Assembly (NCBI GenBank): GCA_009780235.1
Contig: WRAK01000005.1
Coordinates: forward strand, 32,441 to 96,440
From: Oscillospiraceae bacterium
GTDB lineage: Bacteria; Bacillota; Clostridia; Oscillospirales; Oscillospiraceae
DNA: 64,000 bases
Reading direction: 5' to 3'
Part shown: positions 33,487 through 41,538 of the stretch, in pieces
Numbering within the stretch: the first letter of the stretch is position 1
How the letters are laid out: the number at the start of each line of letters is the position of its first letter
Made by a program: the position numbers and the translations under genes
The notes under the pieces: model-generated
The model's database searches: none
What the model saw: the letters and a program-made list of their open reading frames with translations, nothing else
Told to the model about the DNA's origin: nothing

Positions 33487-34338
33487 CTAATGGGTTCCGT
33501 TACTATGATTGCCCATTTTAACCCGCTTTTGTAAACCTGATAAGTCTATTTCAAAACGAATATTGTCTTTGATTTCAAATGGATACACTTGTTCATATTG
33601 ATTATTATAAATATCATAATAGTTCAAAATAATTTCGTATTTTCTACCGACATTTTCGTTAAATTTTTCAATGTAAATATAAAACTTGGCTTCTTGCGAC
33701 GGCATTATAGTAAAGCCTCTTGAAAAGCATCCCTTATTATTTATTGGATTAACTTCAATGTGAAAATTAACTGCCGACCCCAATCCAATATTTTTTAGCT
33801 TTATCGGAATGTGCATAAAATCGGCAAACAGCCACCCCCATGTACCGCTTTGGTCATTTCTTTGTACCTCTACACCACAGTTGCTGATTGTGCTTTTTTG
33901 CTCATCAGTCCAACTTGAACGAACCGAAATGTTTTGACCATCTATAGTAAAATAAAACTCTTGAACACTATATTCCTCATAATATTTGCCGTTCTCATTT
34001 ATAGGAGACTCCTGCGGTAATAAGTCCGCTAAACCAAAACCTCTTGCTCTAACTAACAGGCGATCCATCGTAAAAAATGGCAAAACCCGATTTCTTACAT
34101 CTTCACGGTAGCTCTCCTGAGCGTACCGAATTGATAAAAATACACCCCAAACCGCCACTCCGGCACCCAATAGAACACTATAAAACGCAAGAGCATCACT
34201 AGCCCCCCACTCCGCAGCCAAAAAACCAAATGGGGCATTTATCTGAAACATTAGAGAAATGCAAATCGGGATTACTATTACACCGATTACAAAAAATACA
34301 ATTAACGCTTTCCAATATTTTTTAATAAACCCAATCAA
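33487..34338 (-). CDS. AT-rich membrane protein of unknown function
   Basis: I take TTG 34338 as start because GGAGG lies seven bases before it; an ATG at 34353 lies upstream of that site. The 283-residue product has two N-terminal membrane helices (ALIVFFVIGVIVIPICISLMF, then ALAFYSVLLGAGVAVWGVFLSIRYA), a short charged linker (QESYREDVRNRVLPFF) and a soluble C-terminal domain of about 180 residues with beta-rich pattern. I do not recognise the family. Base composition is clearly more AT-rich than its neighbours, suggesting recent transfer. Confidence 0.65.
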   Translation of the reverse strand: MIGFIKKYWKALIVFFVIGVIVIPICISLMFQINAPFGFLAAEWGASDALAFYSVLLGAGVAVWGVFLSIRYAQESYREDVRNRVLPFFTMDRLLVRARGFGLADLLPQESPINENGKYYEEYSVQEFYFTIDGQNISVRSSWTDEQKSTISNCGVEVQRNDQSGTWGWLFADFMHIPIKLKNIGLGSAVNFHIEVNPINNKGCFSRGFTIMPSQEAKFYIYIEKFNENVGRKYEIILNYYDIYNNQYEQVYPFEIKDNIRFEIDLSGLQKRVKMGNHSNGTH

Positions 34339-34587
34339 AAGAAAATCCTCCATTTAACCCATAATCCAAGTAACCTCTCAGAATTCACATTTAGATAAAA
34401 ACTGTTCGCTAACTTTCCTCTCCAATTATACACCACTTTCCCGCCCAAAACAAGGTCGCAGGCCGCCACTTACCTTGGGGAAACTTATCCCGATGTGTCA
34501 GGTTTGGGGAATCCCAACAAGCAGCAGCAAATGGCAAGCCATTTGCATACCCCCCCCCCTTTGCGTCATGATATTAGAGAGGTTTTA

Positions 34588-34616
34588 TTGTTTAATTGGC
34601 ATCTTTGCTGTATAAT
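34588..34616 (+). promoter_or_regulatory. Promoter before the DUF2461 gene
   Basis: TTGTTT (34588-34593), 17-bp spacer, TATAAT (34611-34616). The rest of 34354-34720 shows no supported gene; it contains a run of ten C at about 34550-34560. Confidence 0.6.
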
Positions 34617-34720
34617 GATTGGCAGTATCATTCCCGGTGCAATAGCTTGCGTTGGGTCGGTCGGTCTGCAGCATTTTCTTTATTTGCAATGTGCGAATGC
34701 AACCAGAAAGAGAGGATAGC

Positions 34721-35398
34721 ATGTTTCACGGTTTTACGTCCCATACGATTGATTTTATGTGGAATCTCCGCCTGAACAATCGGAAAGATTGGTTTGAAGC
34801 AAACAAAAATGTGTTCAAACAAGAGTTCCAAGACCCAATGAAAGCCTTGGGCAGAGAGGTGTTCGAGCGAATCACGGCAGATTACGGCGACCACGGTTTT
34901 ATCCATAAGACTTCGCGTATTTACAAGGACGCACGGCGTGTGCGCGACGGAGAACCGTACAGGTGCAATTTATGGTTTTCCATCGAAAGGCCCGGCGAGG
35001 CGTGGACGTCTGTGCCGGTGTTCTGGTTTGAGTTGTCTCCCGAAAATTGGAGTTATGGTTTGGGATATTATCAGGCAAGGCCGATAACGATGGCAAAACT
35101 CAGGGCGCGTATTGACCGTGCTCCCAAGAAGTTTGAGCAGTTCATCGCCCCGCTGGAGAAACAGGACGAGTTTATCCTTGACGGGGATGAATACAAGCGT
35201 AAAAAAGAGGCTCCGTCTCCCGAAACGGCCGCTTGGTATAACAGGAAATCCTTTTCACTCATCCATCAGCAGCAAAACGGAGAGGAACTGTTTTCTCCTG
35301 AATTGGCAGACCGCCTTGTCAAGGGCTATCAATTTTTGATGCCGTTTTACGACTACTTTATCACATTGGATTCCGACCCTGACCCCGGAGAAGTGTAG
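34721..35398 (+). CDS. DUF2461 (TIGR02453-type) protein
   Basis: ATG 34721 has AGAGAGGA upstream. The 225-residue protein reads HTIDFMWNLRLNNRKDWFEANK at the start, then FIHKTSRIYKDARRVRDGEPYRCNLWFSI and YYQARPITMAKLRARI, the pattern of the DUF2461 family (FL..L..NN.r.WF..nk; R..rD.RF..dk.PYk). Function unknown; the family is widespread as a cytosolic protein. It stands alone. Confidence 0.85.
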   Translation: MFHGFTSHTIDFMWNLRLNNRKDWFEANKNVFKQEFQDPMKALGREVFERITADYGDHGFIHKTSRIYKDARRVRDGEPYRCNLWFSIERPGEAWTSVPVFWFELSPENWSYGLGYYQARPITMAKLRARIDRAPKKFEQFIAPLEKQDEFILDGDEYKRKKEAPSPETAAWYNRKSFSLIHQQQNGEELFSPELADRLVKGYQFLMPFYDYFITLDSDPDPGEV

Positions 35399-35481
35399 TC
35401 TGCGCATTATCCATATGCCTGCAGGGGGGCGTTGCAATCTGTTGCAATCATAGAAAGCGGGTTGAAAGGGGAGAAATTACG

Positions 35482-36183
35482 TTGCTGAAAAAACTGCCGG
35501 CCGCCATAAGGGCGGCATTTCCCCATACCATACCCGTACTGACCGGTTTTCTCTTTTTGGGCATCGCATACGGCATATTAATGAGCGGCAGGGGATTTGG
35601 TTGGCCTTGGATTTTGCTGACCAGCGTCGTCGTTTTCGCGGGTGCCCTGCAATTTGTGGGCATCAGCCTGCTTACGTCCGTCTTTGACCCTTTGTATGCG
35701 TTTTTGATTGCGCTCTCTGTCAACGCCCGTCACTTGTTTTACGGCATATCCATGTTAGAAAAGTTCAGCGGAACGGGCAAAATAAAACCCTATCTCATCT
35801 TTGGCATGTGCGATGAGACCTTTTCCGTTCTCTGTTCAACCGAGCCGCCGCCAAATGTGGACAAGCGGGCATTTATGCTTGCCGTCACCTTGCTCCATCA
35901 AAGTTATTGGGTGCTGGGCAGCATTGCCGGCGGACTGATCGGACCGCTTTTGACATTCGATACTTACGGCATAGATTTTGTGATGACCGCTTTTTTTGTG
36001 GTCATATTTTTAAATCAATGGCGCGCGCAGAAAAAGCATTCTCCGGCTCTGATTGGCCTTGGAGCCTCAGCGGTCAGCTTATTCATTTTCGGTGTGGACA
36101 ATTTCATCATCCCCGCAATGGTTTTGATTGTTGCGTGTTTGACCATATTCCGAACGCGGCTTGCTCGTACCGGCTCTTCTTAA
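35482..36183 (+). CDS. azlC: Branched-chain amino acid exporter, large subunit
   Basis: TTG 35482 follows AAGGGGAG. The 233-residue protein has AzlC features: AAFPHTIPVLTGFLFLGIAYGILM at the N-terminus, FAGALQFVGI, the NARHLFYGISML motif near residue 92, and FGMCDETFSV. With AzlD it forms an exporter for branched-chain amino acids or analogues. azlD follows after 135 bp containing two small hairpins (TTTTGCGCG.../...GCGCAAAA; TTTCGATA.../TATCGAAA). Confidence 0.9.
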   Translation: MLKKLPAAIRAAFPHTIPVLTGFLFLGIAYGILMSGRGFGWPWILLTSVVVFAGALQFVGISLLTSVFDPLYAFLIALSVNARHLFYGISMLEKFSGTGKIKPYLIFGMCDETFSVLCSTEPPPNVDKRAFMLAVTLLHQSYWVLGSIAGGLIGPLLTFDTYGIDFVMTAFFVVIFLNQWRAQKKHSPALIGLGASAVSLFIFGVDNFIIPAMVLIVACLTIFRTRLARTGSS

Positions 36184-36318
36184 AATATCTCAAAAGATAT
36201 GCTTTAGAAGAACTCATATAGACGTGTTTTGCGCGTTTTTTGCGCAAAACCGGCCTGCAAAGCAGGCATATTTTCGATAAGTTTCTATCGAAAATTAGTA
36301 TCAGGGGGTGGATAATTG

Positions 36319-36648
36319 ATGCCGACTACGGTGCAGGCTCTTATTATAATCGCAATCCTTGCTTTGGGTACGGCAATCACGCGGTTTTTGCCCTTTGTAT
36401 TATTTCGAAGCGCGGCAGCGGCACCGCACTATGTGCATTATTTGGGAAAACTACTGCCTCCGGCGGCAATCAGCCTTTTAGTTGTCTACTGTTTGCGTTA
36501 TATTTCATTTGCAGCAGCCCCGCACGGCATACCGGAGGCGATTGGCATCCTTGTGGTAGCGGCATTGCATATTTGGAAAAAGAACACCTTACTGTCCATC
36601 GCTGCGGGAACAGTAAGTTATATGTTGCTTGTGCAGTTTGTGTTTTGA
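36319..36648 (+). CDS. azlD: Branched-chain amino acid exporter, small subunit
   Basis: A 109-residue protein with four membrane segments and the AzlD pattern ALGTAITRFLPFVLF, LGKLLPPAAISLLVVYCLR and a C-terminal AAGTVSYMLLVQFVF. GGGGGTG precedes; TTG 36316 is an equally placed start one codon earlier. It partners the upstream AzlC. Confidence 0.88.
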   Translation: MPTTVQALIIIAILALGTAITRFLPFVLFRSAAAAPHYVHYLGKLLPPAAISLLVVYCLRYISFAAAPHGIPEAIGILVVAALHIWKKNTLLSIAAGTVSYMLLVQFVF

Positions 36649-36702
36649 AGCCTGAAAAGCAGTAATAACCGGCTGTTTTTGCTCCGATTCCGCCGACTTC
36701 AC

Positions 36703-36734
36703 GATGGTTCACTTTTTTGCGGACCATCATTTTT
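36703..36734 (+). terminator. azlCD terminator
   Basis: GATGGTTC and GGACCATC pair around ACTTTTTTGC, followed by ATTTTT. Confidence 0.65.
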
Positions 36735-36779
36735 GGGGGGTACACGGAGCACCTCCGCTTGTCTAACAATTAACACCCA

Positions 36780-36809
36780 TTGACGGTTCTGTTTGCATTC
36801 CTATATAAT
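36780..36809 (+). promoter_or_regulatory. Promoter of the SAF-oxidoreductase/transketolase operon
   Basis: TTGACG (36780-36785), 18-bp spacer, TATAAT (36804-36809). It gives a leader of about 135 nt before the first ATG; GGGATATGG and CCATATATCC can pair around a G-rich inner hairpin, so the leader may be structured. Confidence 0.7.
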
Positions 36810-36950
36810 ATCCTCATACCCAAAAGCGGGGGACATTACGTTCTGCAAAAAACGTATATTGTGCAGATGAGGGGATATGGTGCGCCGAGGGTATCGTATC
36901 CTGCGAGGGGCGAACAGCCATATATCCAAACACAAACGAGGTATCAAACA

Positions 36951-38252
36951 ATGCTGGGACTAAACTATAAGCTTGCACAATTAGAACAAGACGGCGCGCC
37001 TATATTCGTCGGCATCGTCGGTGCCGGACAGATGGGGCGGGGCATGGTGGGACAAATGATGTCTATGCAGGGCATGAAGCCCGCCGTGCTGACGGACGTT
37101 GTGCTCGATAAGGCACGGCTTGCCTACACGAACGCAGGGCTGACCGAGGGCAGGGACTTCGCTCATGCCGAGACTGTGGAAGAGGGCGGCCGTCTCTTAG
37201 CGGACGGCAAATTTGTAATTTCAACGAACAACGAACTCGCAACCAAATGCGCCGCCGTCCGATGTGTTGTAGATGCTACGGGTGAACCCGAAGTGGGGGC
37301 GAAGGTGGCGGTTGATGCCATTGACCATAAGAAGCATATCGTTATGCTCAACGTGGAGACAGATGTCTGCATCGGCCACATCCTCTACAGAATGGCGACG
37401 GATGCGGGCGTGGTCTATACAGGGTCGGCGGGGGATGAGCCGGGAGCGGTGATGGAACTCTATGACTTTGCGATGGCGCTCGGATTTGAAGTCCGCGCAA
37501 TCGGCAAGGGGAAGAACAACAAGATTGACTACGACTGCAATCCCGACACCGTGGCAGAGGAGGCGAATCGCCGCGGGGTGAGTGCGAAGATGCTTTGCTC
37601 GTTCAAGGACGGCACGAAAACGATGGTCGAGATGACGGCGATGGCGAACGCTACGGGTTTTGTGCCCGATGTCATGGGCGCACACGGAGCCGCAGGCGGC
37701 GTGAAAGACTTGCCGGACTTGCTCAGTCTCAAGCGCGAAGGACGGGGCGGAATCCTTGACAAATACGGCGTTGTAGAGTATATTGACGGGGTAGCACCCG
37801 GCGTGTTTTTGATTTTCACCACCGACCAACCGGATATCAAGCACGAGCTGAGCTATCTCTGCATGGGCGAGGGGCCGAATTTCTGCCTGTACCGGCCGTA
37901 TCATCTCTGTAGTTTGGAGACGCCGTTGTCTGTGGCCCGTGCCTGTATTGAGGGCGAACCTACTATTGTACCCCGTGCGGGTTTGGTGGCGGAGACGGGG
38001 ACTGTGGCGAAGATTGACCTCAAAGCGGGTGATACGCTGGACGGTATCGGCGGGTTTACGATTCGGGGTACGTTCATCTCCGCAGAGGAGGCCAAGGCGA
38101 AGCGCGTTTTGCCCATGGGTCTCGTGAATAAGGCCACGAAAATGCGCCGTGACGTGAAGCGGGGCGAGCTGATTACTTATGACGACGTGGAATTGGATGA
38201 GAACTCGCTTATGCTTCGGCTTCGGCGTCAGCAAGATGCGATGTTTGCATAG
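36951..38252 (+). CDS. NAD(P)-dependent oxidoreductase with C-terminal SAF domain
   Basis: ATG 36951 (GAGG upstream) gives 433 residues. An N-terminal Rossmann fold (FVGIVGAGQMGRGMVGQM), a homoserine-dehydrogenase-like centre (VVDATGEPEVGAKVAVDAI, VYTGSAGDEPGAVMELYDFA, KGKNNKIDYDCNP) and a SAF domain (AVSAGDTLDGIGG-like, here LKAGDTLDGIGGFTIRG, later RDVKRGELITYDDVEL) are visible. Relatives act in degradation of unusual sugars or sugar acids with four to five carbons. The operon partners (HPr-like, HAD phosphatase, split transketolase) fit such a route, but the substrate cannot be named. Confidence 0.72.
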   Translation: MLGLNYKLAQLEQDGAPIFVGIVGAGQMGRGMVGQMMSMQGMKPAVLTDVVLDKARLAYTNAGLTEGRDFAHAETVEEGGRLLADGKFVISTNNELATKCAAVRCVVDATGEPEVGAKVAVDAIDHKKHIVMLNVETDVCIGHILYRMATDAGVVYTGSAGDEPGAVMELYDFAMALGFEVRAIGKGKNNKIDYDCNPDTVAEEANRRGVSAKMLCSFKDGTKTMVEMTAMANATGFVPDVMGAHGAAGGVKDLPDLLSLKREGRGGILDKYGVVEYIDGVAPGVFLIFTTDQPDIKHELSYLCMGEGPNFCLYRPYHLCSLETPLSVARACIEGEPTIVPRAGLVAETGTVAKIDLKAGDTLDGIGGFTIRGTFISAEEAKAKRVLPMGLVNKATKMRRDVKRGELITYDDVELDENSLMLRLRRQQDAMFA

Positions 38253-38270
38253 TCATCCGGGAGTAATGCA

Positions 38271-38555
38271 ATGCACACAAGACGAGTGACAATCACAAAC
38301 CAAACAGGTCTGCACGCACGGCCTGCGGCGGCGATTGTGTCGCTGGCGGGTCAGTTTTCCTCCGAGATTACGCTCTCTAAGCTCGATGCCGCGGGGGAGG
38401 TAGTGACCTCGGCTCCGGCGAAGTCTGTCATATTTGTGCTGTCGATGGCTCTGACGCGGGGGACGATGGTGGAGATTTCAGCTGAGGGCGATGATGAACG
38501 TACAGCGGTGGATGCTTTGGCGGGACTGATTGCGTCCGGCTTTGAGGAGGGGTAG
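38271..38555 (+). CDS. HPr-family phosphocarrier protein
   Basis: A 94-residue protein with the HPr active-site motif TGLHARPAAAIVSLA (His15 equivalent) and KSVIFVLSMALTRGT at the Ser46 region. In place of the usual KSIMGVMSL it has KSVIFVLSM, so the regulatory Ser may be retained in a shifted context. No PTS enzyme is nearby; it is co-transcribed with carbohydrate genes, so it may regulate or serve a phosphotransfer specific to this operon rather than be the housekeeping HPr. Confidence 0.82.
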   Translation: MHTRRVTITNQTGLHARPAAAIVSLAGQFSSEITLSKLDAAGEVVTSAPAKSVIFVLSMALTRGTMVEISAEGDDERTAVDALAGLIASGFEEG

Positions 38556-38558
38556 TTT

Positions 38559-39338
38559 ATGCCTTGCAAGGCGATTTTTTTTGATATGGACGGCACCTTG
38601 ACCAGTCTGAACGGCCATAGCGTGTCCGACAGCACGTTGGAGGCTCTGCGGATTGCAAAAGAGCAGGGTGTGAAGCTGTTTCTGGCCACGGGGCGGCATC
38701 ATTTGCTGCTGCTCAATCCGATGGTGAATGCGATTCCGTTCGATGCGCACCTCACGGCCAACGGGCAGTTTTGTTATAAGGGCAAAGAGGTCATTCGCCG
38801 CCATCCCATACCGAAGACGGATATTGCGGCTCTGGTGCGGCATTTGGAGACGGCGCGTAATCCCGTGATGTTCCAGACGGAGCATGAGATTTTTGTCAAC
38901 ATGGAAGACCCGCTTATTGATGCGGCCTTGGAGCTGATTGATGTCCCGCGGTTCCCGATCAGGCCGCCCGAGACCTGTTTGGGTCAGGATGTGTTTGAGC
39001 TTTTGCTCTTCGGTGATGTCGAGGTGGAAGAGCCTGTGATGCGAATTATGCCCGGCAGTAAAGCTGTGCGCTGGGTTCCGCTGTTCACGGATATCATCCC
39101 CGCAGACGGCGGCAAGGATGTCGGCGTTGCGGCGGTACTCGGCCACTACGGTATAGACCCCGCGGAGGCGATGGCGTTTGGAGACGGACATAACGACATT
39201 TCCATGCTGCGCCATGTCGGGTTGGGTGTGGCGATGGGGAATGCGGCGCAGGCGGTGAAAGACGCCGCCGACCACGTGACGGACAGCGTGGATGCGGACG
39301 GAATCTACAAGGCATTGAAATATTTTGGGGTTATCTGA
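38559..39338 (+). CDS. HAD-superfamily phosphatase (Cof-type)
   Basis: A 259-residue protein preceded by GAGGAGG, starting three bases after the HPr stop. Motif I FFDMDGTLT (residues 7-15), motif II ATGR, cap domain, motif III Lys in GGKDVG and motif IV FGDGHNDISML are all present. It probably removes phosphate from a sugar phosphate of the operon pathway; exact substrate unknown. Confidence 0.88.
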   Translation: MPCKAIFFDMDGTLTSLNGHSVSDSTLEALRIAKEQGVKLFLATGRHHLLLLNPMVNAIPFDAHLTANGQFCYKGKEVIRRHPIPKTDIAALVRHLETARNPVMFQTEHEIFVNMEDPLIDAALELIDVPRFPIRPPETCLGQDVFELLLFGDVEVEEPVMRIMPGSKAVRWVPLFTDIIPADGGKDVGVAAVLGHYGIDPAEAMAFGDGHNDISMLRHVGLGVAMGNAAQAVKDAADHVTDSVDADGIYKALKYFGVI

Positions 39339-39381
39339 TTGCCCTGTGATATAAATCTATGAAGCGATGGAGGTAACACGG

Positions 39382-40218
39382 ATGCAACACAACAAACCAT
39401 TGGCCGTCTTAGCGGCAAAGGGGCGTCTGCTGGCGATGGAGGCTGTGTACACGGCGGCTTCGGGTCATATCGGCGGCTCCTTGTCTGCGATGGATATTTT
39501 GGCCACGTTATACGGGGAGGTTATGCGGGTTGACCCGCAGAATCCCGCCGACCCAAACCGGGATCGGTTCGTACTCTCCAAGGGGCATTGCACACCGGCC
39601 CTGTATCCGATTCTGGCTCTGCGGGGCTTTTTCCCCACGGCGGATTTGAATCTGTTCCGCAGCGTGGAGGGACACATGTCCGGCCATGCGGAGATGCGGC
39701 ACGTAAAAGGTGTTGACATGTCCACAGGCTCTTTGGGGCAGGGGATATCTGCCGCTGTCGGTATGGCGATGGCGGGCAAGCTGGACGGAAAGGACTATCG
39801 GGTCTACGCGCTTCTCGGCGACGGTGAGCTGGGCGAGGGGCAGGTCTGGGAGGCCTCCATGGCGGCCTCCAAGTACAAGCTCGACAACCTCACGGCCATC
39901 GTGGACGTGAACGGTCTGCAAATCGACGGCCCGACGGCTGAGGTCATGCCCGTGGAGCCGATTGACGCGAAGTTTGCGGCCTTCGGCTGGCACGTAATCA
40001 AGGCGGACGGGCATGACTTTGACTCGCTCCGTGCGGCGTTCAAAGAAGCATCGGAGACGAAAGGTTCTCCTGCGGTTATTCTGGCCAAGACGGTAAAAGG
40101 CAAGGGTGTCTCCTACATGGAAGACGTCGCCGACTGGCACGGCAAGGCACCGGGAGACGAGGCATATGAAACTGCACGGGCAGAGCTTGAAGCCGCCCTT
40201 GCGAGATTGGAGGCGTAG
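39382..40218 (+). CDS. Transketolase, N-terminal subunit
   Basis: ATG 39382 is chosen because GGAGG lies nine bases before it (ATG 39367 overlaps that site). The 278-residue protein has SGHIGGSLSAMDILATLY, DRFVLSKGHCTPALY, the ThDP motif GDGELGEGQVWEA near residue 150 and DVNGLQIDGPT. It forms an active enzyme with the next gene. Split transketolases in such operons act on special ketoses as well as on the pentose pathway. Confidence 0.9.
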   Translation: MQHNKPLAVLAAKGRLLAMEAVYTAASGHIGGSLSAMDILATLYGEVMRVDPQNPADPNRDRFVLSKGHCTPALYPILALRGFFPTADLNLFRSVEGHMSGHAEMRHVKGVDMSTGSLGQGISAAVGMAMAGKLDGKDYRVYALLGDGELGEGQVWEASMAASKYKLDNLTAIVDVNGLQIDGPTAEVMPVEPIDAKFAAFGWHVIKADGHDFDSLRAAFKEASETKGSPAVILAKTVKGKGVSYMEDVADWHGKAPGDEAYETARAELEAALARLEA

Positions 40219-40220
40219 AG

Positions 40221-41168
40221 ATGGCTGAGAAAATGGCGACCAGAGAGGCCTATGGCCGTGCGATAGCAGAGCTGGGCAAGACAGACCCCGACATCGTGGT
40301 GCTGGATGCGGACCTCTCAAAGACGACGATGACAAAGTTCTTTTCCGACGCCGTGCCGGAGCGGTTTTTTAACATGGGCATCGCCGAGTGTAACATGACA
40401 AGCGTGGCGGCGGGCATGGCGGCCTGCGGGAAGAAGCCTTTTGTCAACACCTTTGCCATGTTCGCCGCAGGGCGGGCTTGGGAGCAGGTGCGCAACTCGA
40501 TTTGTTATCCCGAACTCAACGTGAAAGTCATCGGTTCCCACGGCGGCCTGTCCGTCGGCGAGGACGGAGCCACACACCAGTGTGCGGAAGACTTTTCGCT
40601 TATGCGCGTGTTGCCCGGGATGACAGTCCTCTGCCCCTGTGACGCAAACGAGATGCGGGAGGCGGTCAAGGCACTCGTCGCCTATGACGGCCCCGCATAC
40701 ATGCGCCTCGGGCGGCTACCGGTGGAGACGGTGACGGACACATTCCCGCACTACAAGTTTGAAATCGGCAAAGGCGTTGTCCTGAGGGACGGCACGGATG
40801 TGACCATCGTAGCCTGCGGGATGCACGTACAGATGACTTTGCAAGCGGCTAAGATTTTGGCCGAACAGGGTGTCTCTGCGCAGGTGATTGATATGCACAC
40901 CATTAAGCCGCTGGATGAGGCTTTGCTGGTCGAAGCGGCGAAGAAAACCGGGGCCGTTGTGGTCACGGAGGAGCACAATGTCATCGGCGGCTTGGGTGCC
41001 GCTGTGGCCGAGTGCCTGAGTACACAGTATCCCGTGCCTGTGATTCGCCACGGCGTACAGGACGAGTTCGGACGTTCCGGCAAGGCCATGGCGGTGCTGG
41101 AGGCGTATGGGCTTACCGTAGACGTGTTGGTGGAGCGTGCGTTGAGGGCTGTAGCGGCGAAGAAGTAG
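40221..41168 (+). CDS. Transketolase, C-terminal subunit
   Basis: A 315-residue partner starting two bases after the previous stop. RFFNMGIAECNMTSVAAGMA carries the catalytic Glu that activates ThDP; SHGGLSVGEDGATHQCAEDFSLMR and the C-terminal transketolase domain (VIDMHTIKPLDEALLVEAAKKTGAVVVTEEH) follow. Last gene of the operon; a terminator follows. Confidence 0.9.
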   Translation: MAEKMATREAYGRAIAELGKTDPDIVVLDADLSKTTMTKFFSDAVPERFFNMGIAECNMTSVAAGMAACGKKPFVNTFAMFAAGRAWEQVRNSICYPELNVKVIGSHGGLSVGEDGATHQCAEDFSLMRVLPGMTVLCPCDANEMREAVKALVAYDGPAYMRLGRLPVETVTDTFPHYKFEIGKGVVLRDGTDVTIVACGMHVQMTLQAAKILAEQGVSAQVIDMHTIKPLDEALLVEAAKKTGAVVVTEEHNVIGGLGAAVAECLSTQYPVPVIRHGVQDEFGRSGKAMAVLEAYGLTVDVLVERALRAVAAKK

Positions 41169-41183
41169 ATTGAAACAGAAAAA

Positions 41184-41218
41184 ACAGACCGGGACAGGTT
41201 ATCCGGTCTGTTTTTTGT
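41184..41218 (+). terminator. Rho-independent terminator
   Basis: AACAGACCGG and CCGGTCTGTT (10-bp stem) followed by TTTTTGTTT. Its left flank is A-rich, so it may also stop leftward transcripts. Confidence 0.85.
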
Positions 41219-41538
41219 TTGTCGTTCCCCACCCCGTCTGCGCGCGGGGGAGAACATCCGGGCAGTCTGCCCGCAGATGCCTGTAATCGCGGGTTGCCGA
41301 CGTAATAATCAGGCGTGCATGGCGCGTAATACCTATACCGCATGAGTGCGCCGTTTTGTCCGACGTAGATACCCGCAGCGGGTTCTTAGGGGCGCAGCCC
41401 ATAAGTCGCGTTTTTGGTTCTTTTTGGCGAAACAAAAAGAACGCCGCCGGCAGGCATAACCAACGTAGTAACAATAACCGCACAAGCTACCAAACCAACC
41501 CAAACACCCCCCGGCGGAACGCTGGGGACAAGCGTCCC
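41219..41538. other. Gene-free spacer between convergent operons
   Basis: I see no supported gene. The stretch contains short G/C-rich segments and CGTTTTTGGTTCTTTTTGGCG followed by AAACAAAAAGAACG, an imperfect inverted repeat (about 41408-41442). Confidence 0.5.

Noticed and set aside
34495..34719. 75-codon plus-strand open frame
   Set aside because: It crosses a poly-C run and the promoter of the DUF2461 gene; no ribosome site.
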